Part shown: piece after piece, positions 57,773 through 64,000 of the stretch | Position numbering within the stretch: the first letter of the stretch is position 1 | How the letters are laid out: the number at the start of each line of letters is the position of its first letter | Assembly: GCF_009805705.1 (NCBI RefSeq) | Contig: NZ_VSMB01000003.1 | Location: 310,001 to 374,000 of the forward strand | Source: Ruania rhizosphaerae | GTDB lineage: Bacteria; Actinomycetota; Actinomycetes; Actinomycetales; Beutenbergiaceae | Direction of reading: 5' to 3' | Length of the DNA stretch: 64,000 nucleotides | Made by a program: the position numbers and the translations under genes | Notes under the pieces: model-generated | What the model was told of the DNA's origin: nothing | Database searches by the model: none | What the model saw: only the letters and a program-made list of their open reading frames with translations

Positions 57773-57844
57773 TGGGCGATACTGGGTTCGAACCAGTGAC
57801 CTCCTCGGTGTGAACGAGGCGCTCTACCGCTGAGCCAATCGCCC
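57773..57844 (-). tRNA. tRNA-Val (anticodon CAC)
   Basis: 72 bases. The acceptor stem is GGGCGAT/ATCGCCC, the anticodon loop TTCACAC, and the T-arm GGTTCGAAC. CCA is not encoded (ACAG follows). Its 3' half is identical to that of tRNA-Val(GAC) at 59360. TAGGAT near 57884 could be the promoter -10. Confidence 0.95.
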
Positions 57845-57958
57845 GGGCGTCCGCCGATGGTCGGCGTGACGAGTGACGATCCTAGCAGGCCTGTAGCGGT
57901 GCTCCGCACGTCATTCACGCCGAGGTGATGGTCGGGCTCGTTGTCGACGGCACCCTCG

Positions 57959-59056
57959 TCAGGTGCTCGTCAGCCCGATCAGCCGGGACGCCTTGAGCTC
58001 GGTCTCCTCCCACTCGCGCTCGGGCTCGCTTCCCCACGTGATGCCGGCACCGGTGCCGAACCGCAACTGTCCCTGTGACCACCAGAACGTGCGGATGCCT
58101 ACAGCGAGTCGGGCCGTCCCGCGATCGGCGTCGATCCACCCGATTTGCCCGCAATACGGCCCCCGGGCAACCGTCTCCAGGGAGTCGATCAGCTGCAGGG
58201 CCGTGGACTTGGGTGCACCGGACACACTCCCCGGGGGATGGGCGGCGGCGAGGATCTCGGCCCACGCGCGAGGATCGGTGGCGGGGTCGCCGCGCAACCG
58301 GCCCTGGACGCGGGAGACGAGGTGCACCAGGCCGGGATGGTGTTCGACGCGGAGCAGGTCGGTCACGGCGACCGTTCCGGGTGCGCAGACTCGCTGCAGA
58401 TCATTGCGGACCAGATCGGTGATCATGACGTTCTCGGCCCGATCCTTCTCCAGCAAGCCGGACTCTTCGGAGGCCGTGCCCTTGATCGGTCCGGAGGTGA
58501 TCTGCCCACCGGAGATCTCGATGGACAGCTCCGGTGAGGCGCTGACGATCCAGCATCCGGGATCACCGACGGCGGCCAGCGGCGGCACGTCGAGCATGGC
58601 GGCGTAGGGCGCCGGGTTGCCGCGGGCGAGCCGCACGGCCAATGCTGCCGGGTCCGGACGCTGGGGCATGGGCGCCGACAGCACCCGGCACACGTTCACC
58701 TGATAGACGATGCCCTCGCGGACCGCGTCTCGTACGTGCTGGACTGCGTGGACGTATCCGAGCCGGTCGAGGGAGGACGCCCAGTCCAGCGGTGCCGGAC
58801 CCTGCCACGGCCCGGCATCACGGACCACCCGGTCGCTGGTGTCGACGTGGGCGAAGCGCCAGGCGTGGATGGGGCCGTCGAACTCGGCGACCACGGCCCA
58901 CCACCCGCCACGGCTCAGCGCGCCGGGATCGGCTCGCAGGTCCACGTGGTCGATGATTCCCTTCGCGTGTGCACCCCGGAACCATGCGCGCCCCGGGCGG
59001 TCCGCAGTAGCGGCCGTGGATGCGGTCGGGGGCGGGTGCGAAGCGTCATGTGGCAC
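57959..59056 (-). CDS. pabB: Chorismate-binding aminodeoxychorismate synthase component I
   Basis: 365 residues from the GTG at 59056. The chorismate-binding core has GIVYQVNVCRVLSAP (~105), PLAAVGDPGCWIVSASPE, TSGPIKGTASEESGLLEKDRAENVMITDLVRNDLQRV (~195) and HHPGLVHLVSRVQGRL, ending SVSGAPKSTALQLIDSLE and GTGAGITWGSEPEREW. It aminates chorismate for p-aminobenzoate synthesis. PIKGT rather than PLAGT argues for PabB over TrpE. No glutaminase gene is adjacent. TAGCGT lies seven bases before the GTG. Confidence 0.88.
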   Translation of the reverse strand: MPHDASHPPPTASTAATADRPGRAWFRGAHAKGIIDHVDLRADPGALSRGGWWAVVAEFDGPIHAWRFAHVDTSDRVVRDAGPWQGPAPLDWASSLDRLGYVHAVQHVRDAVREGIVYQVNVCRVLSAPMPQRPDPAALAVRLARGNPAPYAAMLDVPPLAAVGDPGCWIVSASPELSIEISGGQITSGPIKGTASEESGLLEKDRAENVMITDLVRNDLQRVCAPGTVAVTDLLRVEHHPGLVHLVSRVQGRLRGDPATDPRAWAEILAAAHPPGSVSGAPKSTALQLIDSLETVARGPYCGQIGWIDADRGTARLAVGIRTFWWSQGQLRFGTGAGITWGSEPEREWEETELKASRLIGLTST

Positions 59057-59069
59057 CCGGCACACGCTA
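59054..59069 (-). promoter_or_regulatory. Leaderless promoter -10 of pabB
   Basis: Minus-strand TAGCGT (59069-59064), seven bases (GTGCCGG), then GTG at 59056. It chooses this GTG over others nearby. Confidence 0.6.
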
Positions 59070-59084
59070 CTCACCGAGGACGAT

Positions 59085-59114
59085 TTGGACCTCACGGACC
59101 GAGTGGGTTAAAGT
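59085..59114 (+). promoter_or_regulatory. Promoter of the tRNA-Gly-Cys-Val cluster
   Basis: TTGGAC at 59085-59090, 18 bases, then TAAAGT at 59109-59114, about 43 bases before tRNA-Gly. It is one of the few visible -35/-10 pairs in the window and fits strong SigA-driven tRNA transcription. Confidence 0.6.
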
Positions 59115-59156
59115 CTCTGTCGCACGCCAAACCGCACCAGATGCGGGAGGCAGCAT

Positions 59157-59229
59157 GCGGATGTGGCTCAGTTGGTAGAGCATCACCTTGCCAAGGTGAG
59201 GGTCGCGGGTTCGAGTCCCGTCATCCGCT
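59157..59229 (+). tRNA. tRNA-Gly (anticodon GCC)
   Basis: 73 bases. Acceptor stem GCGGATG/CATCCGC, anticodon loop TTGCCAA, T-arm GGTTCGAGT. CCA is not encoded. Confidence 0.95.
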
Positions 59230-59277
59230 CGGAGGCGGCGGCCCATGAAGGAGACGACGGGTCTCACGTCGTCACCC

Positions 59278-59348
59278 GGTGGGTTGGCCGAGAGGCGAGG
59301 CAGCGGCCTGCAAAGCCGTATACACGGGTTCGAATCCCGTACCCACCT
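59278..59348 (+). tRNA. tRNA-Cys (anticodon GCA)
   Basis: 71 bases. Acceptor stem GGTGGGT/ACCCACC, anticodon loop CTGCAAA, T-arm GGTTCGAAT. CCA is not encoded. Confidence 0.95.
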
Positions 59349-59359
59349 CGCATTCATAG

Positions 59360-59434
59360 GGGCGATTGGCGCAGCGGTAGCGCGCTTCCCTGACACGGAA
59401 GAGGTCACTGGTTCGAACCCAGTATCGCCCACCA
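59360..59434 (+). tRNA. tRNA-Val (anticodon GAC)
   Basis: 75 bases including an encoded CCA at 59432-59434, the only tRNA of the four with one. Acceptor stem GGGCGAT/ATCGCCC, anticodon loop CTGACAC, T-arm GGTTCGAAC. Confidence 0.95.
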
Positions 59435-59443
59435 GATCTTCAC

Positions 59444-59477
59444 CGAAGAGCCCCGGCTGCACGGCCGGGGCTCTTCG
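59444..59477 (+). terminator. Hairpin terminator after the tRNA cluster
   Basis: A perfect 14-bp stem (CGAAGAGCCCCGGC and complement) with a six-base loop, nine bases after tRNA-Val. It separates the tRNA transcript from thrS. Confidence 0.9.
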
Positions 59478-59576
59478 TGCATATGCGTCTGTCTGGCGGA
59501 TCGGCACGTGCGTGCCTCGCTCACGTTCGGGACGCGCCTGCAGCCGCACGGGTCCTTCTCCGTGTCCGGTAGTCGA

Positions 59577-59626
59577 TACGATCGGTTCTGACCGTAGTCA
59601 CCTGTCCGCATCCGTACAGCCAGGAG
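59577..59626 (+). promoter_or_regulatory. Possible thrS promoter -10 and ribosome-binding site
   Basis: TACGAT at 59577-59582 is a good -10 with no clear -35. CAGGAG at 59621-59626 precedes the GTG at 59632 by five bases. I see no T-box or other leader structure. Confidence 0.45.
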
Positions 59627-59631
59627 TGCCC

Positions 59632-61641
59632 GTGCCCGAGATCACCCTCCACGTCGATGACTCACCGCGAACCGTCCCGGTGGGCACGACGGGTACGGAC
59701 CTGTTCGGCGAGGAGCGCGACGTCGTGGCCGTCCGGGTGGACGGGCAGCTGCGTGATCTGGACCGCGACGTCAGCGACGCTCAGATCGTCGAAGCTGTCC
59801 GTCTGGATTCCAGCGACGGCCTGGACATCCTGCGGCACTCCTGCGCCCACGTGCTCGCCCAGGCGGTGCAGCAGGTACACGAGGGCGCTCGCCTGGGTAT
59901 CGGCCCACCCATCACCGACGGTTTCTACTACGACTTCGACGTCGAGACCCCGTTCACCCCGGATGATCTGAAGGCGCTGCAGAAGGCGATGGCTCGTATC
60001 GTCAAGGAGGGACAGACCTTCCGCCGGCGGGTCGTCACCGAGGACGAGGCCCGGGCGGAGCTCGCCGAGGAGCCCTACAAGCTCGAGCTCATCGGGATCA
60101 AGGGGTCCGGAGGTGACGCCGGATCCGCAGCCGAAGGTGCCGGCGCGGAGGTCGGCAGCGGCGAGCTGACGATCTACGACAACCTCCGCCGCGATGGTTC
60201 TGTCGCGTGGAAGGACCTCTGCCGGGGCCCGCACCTTCCCAGCACCCGCATCATCGGCAACGGGTTCCAGCTCATGCGCAGCGCCGCGGCCTACTGGCGC
60301 GGCAGCGAGAAGAACCCGCAGCTGCAGCGCATCTACGGCACGGCCTGGCCCACCAAGGATGAACTGCGCGCGCATCTGGAGCGCCTCGCTGAGGCCGAAC
60401 GGCGAGACCACCGCAAACTGGGTTCCGAACTGGATCTCTTCTCTTTCCCGGAGGAGATCGGCTCCGGACTCCCGGTCTTCCACCCCAAGGGTGCGATGGT
60501 GCGGATGGAGATGGAGAACTACTCCCGTCGCCGACACGTGGAGGCCGGCTACTCCTTCGTCTCGACGCCGCACGTGACCAAGGGCCACCTATTCGAGACC
60601 TCCAAGCACCTCGAGTGGTACGCCGACGGGATGTACCCACCGATGCGCGTGGACGAAGAACGCGACGCCGAGGGGCAGATCGTCAAGGCCGGCCACGACT
60701 ATTACCTCAAGCCGATGAACTGCCCGATGCACAATCTCGTCTATCGCTCCCGCGGCCGCTCCTACCGGGAGCTACCGCTACGGCTGTTCGAGTTCGGTCA
60801 CGTCTACCGGTACGAGAAGTCCGGTGTGGTGCACGGCCTGACCCGGGCGAGGGGTTTCACCCAGGACGATGCCCACATCTACTGCTCCCGCGACCAGATG
60901 CGCGAGGAGCTCGGGTCGCTGCTGACCTTCGTGCTGGACCTGCTCAAGGACTACGGCCTGGACGACTTCTATCTGGAGCTGTCGACCCGGAACCCGGAGA
61001 AGTCCGTCGGTGACGAGGCGACCTGGGAGGAGGCCACCCGCACGCTGGCCGAGGTCGCCGAAGCCTCCGGACTCGACCTCGTGCCGGATCCCGGTGGCGC
61101 CGCGTTCTACGGGCCGAAGATCTCGGTTCAGGCCAAGGATGCCATCGGCCGTACCTGGCAGTTGTCGACGATCCAGCTGGACTTCTTCGAGCCGGACCTG
61201 TTCGAACTCGAGTACACCTCCAGCGACGGGAGCCGGGAACGGCCCGTCATGATCCACCGTGCGCTGTTCGGCTCGATCGAGCGCTTCTTCGGGGTGCTGA
61301 CCGAGCACTATGCGGGGGCCTTCCCCCCGTGGCTCGCTCCCGTCCAGGTGGTCGCGGTTCCGGTGGCCGAGGTGTTCGACGACTATCTGCAGGGCGTCGT
61401 CGACCAGCTGCGGACCGCAGGCGTGCGCGCCGAGCTGGACAGCAGTGACGACCGATTCAACAAGAAGATCCGCAACGCCACGAAGGAGAAGGTGCCGTTC
61501 GTGCTCATCGCCGGTGGTGAGGACGCGGAGGCCGGCGCAGTCTCCTTCCGCTATCGCGACGGCACGCAACGTAACGGCGTCCCGGTAGCCGAGGCGATCG
61601 AGCTGATTCAGGACGCGATCGCCACCCGCGTGCAGGTCTGA
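59632..61641 (+). CDS. thrS: Threonyl-tRNA synthetase
   Basis: 669 residues from the GTG at 59632 ([17 protein letters not shown]). An N-terminal TGS domain (~1-65) precedes the editing domain (~70-240) with the HxxxH-type [15 protein letters not shown]. The class II catalytic core has motif 2 [33 protein letters not shown] (~385) and zinc ligands Cys in [10 protein letters not shown], His and His. The anticodon-binding domain starts ~570 ([19 protein letters not shown]). It charges tRNA-Thr. An upstream open frame from 59245 passes through tRNA genes and is rejected. Confidence 0.97.
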   Translation: MPEITLHVDDSPRTVPVGTTGTDLFGEERDVVAVRVDGQLRDLDRDVSDAQIVEAVRLDSSDGLDILRHSCAHVLAQAVQQVHEGARLGIGPPITDGFYYDFDVETPFTPDDLKALQKAMARIVKEGQTFRRRVVTEDEARAELAEEPYKLELIGIKGSGGDAGSAAEGAGAEVGSGELTIYDNLRRDGSVAWKDLCRGPHLPSTRIIGNGFQLMRSAAAYWRGSEKNPQLQRIYGTAWPTKDELRAHLERLAEAERRDHRKLGSELDLFSFPEEIGSGLPVFHPKGAMVRMEMENYSRRRHVEAGYSFVSTPHVTKGHLFETSKHLEWYADGMYPPMRVDEERDAEGQIVKAGHDYYLKPMNCPMHNLVYRSRGRSYRELPLRLFEFGHVYRYEKSGVVHGLTRARGFTQDDAHIYCSRDQMREELGSLLTFVLDLLKDYGLDDFYLELSTRNPEKSVGDEATWEEATRTLAEVAEASGLDLVPDPGGAAFYGPKISVQAKDAIGRTWQLSTIQLDFFEPDLFELEYTSSDGSRERPVMIHRALFGSIERFFGVLTEHYAGAFPPWLAPVQVVAVPVAEVFDDYLQGVVDQLRTAGVRAELDSSDDRFNKKIRNATKEKVPFVLIAGGEDAEAGAVSFRYRDGTQRNGVPVAEAIELIQDAIATRVQV

Positions 61642-61642
61642 G

Positions 61643-62194
61643 GTGGAAGCGGCCGGATCGATGGCGGGCGTCCCGGACGGGTACGACCGACTGTGGACTC
61701 CCCACCGGATGGCCTACATCGGCGGCGAGTCCAAACCCGCGGATGACCGTCCGGGGCCCGGCTGCCCGTTCTGCGCGGCGCCCGAGGGCGATGACGAGAC
61801 CGCACTGATCGTGTACCGGGGGCAGACCTGCTATGTGGTGCTGAACCTGTATCCGTACAACCCCGGGCACCTGCTGGTGTGCCCGTATCGTCACGTGCCG
61901 GACCTGGTGGCGATGAGCCCACCGGAACGGGCCGAGTTGATCGAGTTGACGGAGGCCGCGATGGTGCACCTGCGCGCCGCGAAGGCGCCGGATGGCTTCA
62001 ACCTGGGCATGAACGCCGGCGAGGTCGCCGGGGCAGGGGTCGCGGCGCACGCCCACCAGCACATCGTGCCCCGATGGCGCGGGGATGCGAACTTCCTGCC
62101 GATCGTGGGCCGGGCGAAGGCCGTCCCGGAACTCCTCGCCGACACCAGGCGGGAACTGGCCCAGCAGTGGGGGAGCGACAGTGGTCCTCGGTAA
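61643..62194 (+). CDS. HIT family protein, Ap4A phosphorylase-like (Rv2613c type)
   Basis: 183 residues. The region RLWTPHRMAYIGGES is close to that of Rv2613c, which phosphorolyses Ap4A to ADP and ATP. A GCPFCAAPE Cys pair (~41) may bind zinc. VVLNLYPYNPGHLLVCPYRHV and the His triad HAHQHIVPRW (~133-142) form the HIT core. The GTG at 61643 is used; an ATG at 61661 is the alternative. It follows thrS by one base, so the two genes are probably co-transcribed, which fits Ap4A removal near an aminoacyl-tRNA synthetase that can make it. Confidence 0.88.
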   Translation: MEAAGSMAGVPDGYDRLWTPHRMAYIGGESKPADDRPGPGCPFCAAPEGDDETALIVYRGQTCYVVLNLYPYNPGHLLVCPYRHVPDLVAMSPPERAELIELTEAAMVHLRAAKAPDGFNLGMNAGEVAGAGVAAHAHQHIVPRWRGDANFLPIVGRAKAVPELLADTRRELAQQWGSDSGPR

Positions 62195-62813
62195 CCGCGG
62201 CCGCTCGGTCACGTCGACGATCTTCGGTCCGTTGGCGCGCACGCTCGTGCGTGCGGGTGTTCACCCGGACGCGGTCACCCTGACCGGAACTCTGCTGGTC
62301 TCGGTGGCCGCATTGTGGCTCTTCCCCACGGGGCACCTGGCAGCGGGAGCCTTGATCATCGGCGTACTCGCCTTCACCGACTCCGTCGACGGGTTGATGG
62401 CTCGTGAGCGTGGGGGTTCGTCCGCGTTCGGGGCATTCCTGGACTCGACATTGGACCGCGTCTCCGACGCCGCGGTCTTCGGCGGCCTCACGTGGTACGT
62501 GACGACGTCCGCTCCGCCTGCGTGGCAGTTGCCAGGGCTGGGGGTGGGGCTGGCCTGCCTGATGACGGGGATGCTCGTCTCCTATGTGCGGGCTCGGGCC
62601 GAAGGGCTCGGGATGCGAGCCTCGGTCGGGATCGCCGAGCGCGCCGATCGCCTCGTCGTGGCGCTGGTCGCGGCACTGGCGGTCGGTCTCGGCGCCCCGG
62701 ACGGCGTGCTGGTCGTCGCTCTCGGCGTCGTGGCCACGGCTGGCGCGGTGACCGTGGTGCAGCGTGTGCTCACCGTGCGCGGCCAGGCCAGGCAGCGGGA
62801 GGGGCGGCGATGA
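62181..62813 (+). CDS. pgsA: CDP-alcohol phosphatidyltransferase, phosphatidylinositol phosphate synthase
   Basis: 210 residues from the GTG at 62181, with GGGGAG about six bases upstream. The signature DSVDGLMAR...GAFLDSTLDRVSD (~70-100) carries the four Asp of the metal site. Six hydrophobic helices follow or flank it. In actinobacteria this gene makes phosphatidylinositol phosphate from CDP-diacylglycerol and inositol phosphate. Its place between the HIT gene and patA-pimA supports that assignment. It overlaps the HIT gene by 14 bp and patA by four. Confidence 0.9.
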   Translation: MVLGNRGRSVTSTIFGPLARTLVRAGVHPDAVTLTGTLLVSVAALWLFPTGHLAAGALIIGVLAFTDSVDGLMARERGGSSAFGAFLDSTLDRVSDAAVFGGLTWYVTTSAPPAWQLPGLGVGLACLMTGMLVSYVRARAEGLGMRASVGIAERADRLVVALVAALAVGLGAPDGVLVVALGVVATAGAVTVVQRVLTVRGQARQREGRR

Positions 62814-63775
62814 GGGCAGCTGATCCGGCCCGGCTGTTCGCACTCGCCTGGCGGTGGGTCCCCCGGATGCCGAGGAGTGTGGCCAGCGCCCTCTTCGACG
62901 TCATCGCCGTGGCTGTGCACACCCTGCGTATCCCGGGGGTGCGGCAGCTGGAACGCAACCTCGACCGGCTCGTTCCCGGTCTCGACCGCCGCCGCCTGCG
63001 CCGACTCTCCCGCCGCGGCATGCGCTCATACATGCGGTACTACTGCGAGGCCTTCCAGCTCCCGGGGATGTCGGAGACCGAGGTCGATGCCCGCGTGCGG
63101 GCGTCGGGGCACGAGTGGGTGGCCGATGAGGTCCGTGGCGGCGGCACCGTGGTGCTCGCGCTCGGGCACGCGGGCAACTGGGACCTGGCCGGAGCATGGG
63201 CGAACCGGCACCTGGGTACCGTGATCACGGTGGCCGAGCGACTCGAACCGGAGGAGCTGTTCGAGGAGTTCATGGCGTTCCGCGAGTCGCTCGGGATGGT
63301 GATCGTCCCGCACGAACGCGGCGGTGGGGTGTTCCGCCACCTGCTGCGGGCCTCGCGTCGCCCAGGCGTGGTTCCGCTGCTGGCCGATCGCGATCTGTCC
63401 TCCACCGGGGTCGAGACGGACCTCGAGGTCCCGGGCCGGCCGGCTCTGCGCGTGGCGCCCGGCCCTGCGGCCCTCGCTCTGGCCCGCGGGTCCCGCCTCG
63501 TGCCGGTCCTCGTCTCCTATGAGCGGTTGACCGGCCCGCGGCGCCGTGCCGCGCGCAGCCGCTGGGGAGTGCACATCGAGTTCCTCGCCGAGATCCCGGT
63601 GCCGGATCGCGCCGGGGGCACCATGCAGGACCTCAGCGCCACGCTCACCCGTACCTGGTTCGCGGCCTACGCCGCGCGCCTCGCCCAGGTGCCCGAGGAC
63701 TGGCACATGCTGCAGAAGGTGTTCGTCGACGATCTCGACCCAGCCCGACGACGTGAGACGGGGGAGGGACCATGA
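62810..63775 (+). CDS. patA: Phosphatidylinositol mannoside acyltransferase
   Basis: 321 residues. LpxL/HtrB-type acyltransferase fold: the HxxxxD motif is LGHAGNWDLAGAWANRH (~122-138), with ERLEPEELFEEFMAFRESLGM and PLLADRDLSSTGVE downstream. It acylates the mannose of phosphatidylinositol mannosides. A hydrophobic helix near the N-terminus (FDVIAVAVHTL) probably lets it sit on the membrane. The ATG overlaps the pgsA stop; the stop overlaps pimA. Confidence 0.9.
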   Translation: MRAADPARLFALAWRWVPRMPRSVASALFDVIAVAVHTLRIPGVRQLERNLDRLVPGLDRRRLRRLSRRGMRSYMRYYCEAFQLPGMSETEVDARVRASGHEWVADEVRGGGTVVLALGHAGNWDLAGAWANRHLGTVITVAERLEPEELFEEFMAFRESLGMVIVPHERGGGVFRHLLRASRRPGVVPLLADRDLSSTGVETDLEVPGRPALRVAPGPAALALARGSRLVPVLVSYERLTGPRRRAARSRWGVHIEFLAEIPVPDRAGGTMQDLSATLTRTWFAAYAARLAQVPEDWHMLQKVFVDDLDPARRRETGEGP

Positions 63776-64000
63776 AGGTCGGCCTTGTCAGCCCGTACTC
63801 CTTCGACGCGCCGGGCGGGGTGCAGTTCCACATCCGTGACCTGGCCGAGCGGCTCATCGACCTCGGCCACCCGACCTCGGTGCTCGCCCCGGCCGAGGAC
63901 GACACCGAGCTTCCTGCCTACGTGGAGTCCGTGGGCGGCGCCGTGCCGGTGCGTTACAACGGGTCCGTTGCGCGGCTGGCGTTCGGGCCGGTCGTCGCCG
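63772..64000 (+). CDS. pimA: Phosphatidyl-myo-inositol mannosyltransferase PimA (5' end only)
   Basis: 76 codons before the window ends. MKVGLVSPYSFDAPGGVQFHIRDLAERLIDLGH and VRYNGSVARLAFGP match the start of PimA, a GT4 enzyme that adds the first mannose to phosphatidylinositol. GGVQ is the donor-site glycine loop. ATG 63772 overlaps the patA stop (ATGA) and has GGGGAGGGA upstream. The order pgsA-patA-pimA is as in mycobacteria. Confidence 0.92.
   Translation, partial: MKVGLVSPYSFDAPGGVQFHIRDLAERLIDLGHPTSVLAPAEDDTELPAYVESVGGAVPVRYNGSVARLAFGPVVA

Noticed and set aside
59157-59434. tRNA cluster as an integration site
   Set aside because: No integrase, direct repeat of a tRNA 3' end in the same orientation, or foreign gene content is nearby.
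59478-59631. T-box leader for thrS
   Set aside because: No specifier hairpin or T-box consensus is visible, and the leader is too short after the tRNA terminator.

Overview
This 64 kb window is high-GC chromosomal DNA from an actinobacterium. It encodes many proteins found almost only in Actinomycetota: an Rv2175c-type DNA-binding protein, SepH, DUF3000, DUF3093, DUF3159, DUF3710, DUF4192, DUF4193, DUF5998, DUF7455, and a PgsA/PatA/PimA phosphatidylinositol mannoside module. A complete second type II topoisomerase (ParE/ParC, without a visible GyrA box) argues against mycobacteria. A Micrococcales-type organism (Beutenbergia/Georgenia/Ruania-like) is my best guess, inferred from gene content only. 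I see no prophage, transposon, CRISPR array, integrase, defence island or pseudogene. This is core chromosome, densely packed, with many 1 to 14 bp start/stop overlaps.

Layout. 1-4.6 kb: the 5' part of a secreted LysM-repeat protein, a wHTH protein, a polyprenyl synthetase, a DUF4192 protein and a universal stress protein. 4.8-7.5 kb: principal sigma factor sigA with a perfect TATAAT promoter, a ferritin preceded by three iron-box-like sites, and a DUF7455 protein. 7.7-19.3 kb: parE, two GNATs and a lysoplasmalogenase converging on parC; then a GNAT/acyl-CoA-synthetase-like protein, DUF5998 and an alkaline phosphatase superfamily enzyme. 19.3-28.6 kb: sepH and a cluster shared in gene order with M. 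tuberculosis Rv2689c-Rv2699c (DUF4193, DUF3093, dut, DUF3710, OB-fold, DUF3159, two TrkA proteins, APC permease, TRAM methyltransferase). 28.6-47.4 kb: aconitase, S9 peptidase, GuaB1-type GMP reductase, a lambda-exonuclease-like nuclease, dxs, a divergent PRPP synthetase, a beta-oxidation pair, RNase D and DUF3000, a D-aspartate-ligase-like ATP-grasp enzyme, a HIT protein and pabC. 47.4-57.5 kb: treX-treY-treZ trehalose operon, a membrane molybdopterin oxidoreductase and a SNF2 helicase. 57.7-64 kb: four tRNA genes around pabB, then thrS, an Ap4A-phosphorylase-like HIT protein, pgsA, patA and the start of pimA.

How the genes work together. SigA, topoisomerase IV, RNase D, the tRNAs and ThrRS serve information processing. 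Dxs and the polyprenyl synthetase serve isoprenoids. PabB and PabC together make p-aminobenzoate for folate. TreX, TreY and TreZ turn glycogen into trehalose. PgsA, PatA and PimA build phosphatidylinositol mannosides.

The strongest non-textbook signals are regulatory. (1) Fifteen genes carry a TANNNT -10 hexamer exactly 6 or 7 bases before an ATG or GTG, which predicts leaderless mRNAs and settles several starts. (2) Three 19-bp DtxR/IdeR-like boxes lie just upstream of the ferritin promoter. (3) A 26-bp perfect palindrome sits upstream of aconitase. (4) A 9-bp minisatellite lies where the guaB1 -35 element should be. (5) The LysM gene contains 246-bp tandem repeats. I did not find a clearly new multi-gene system.
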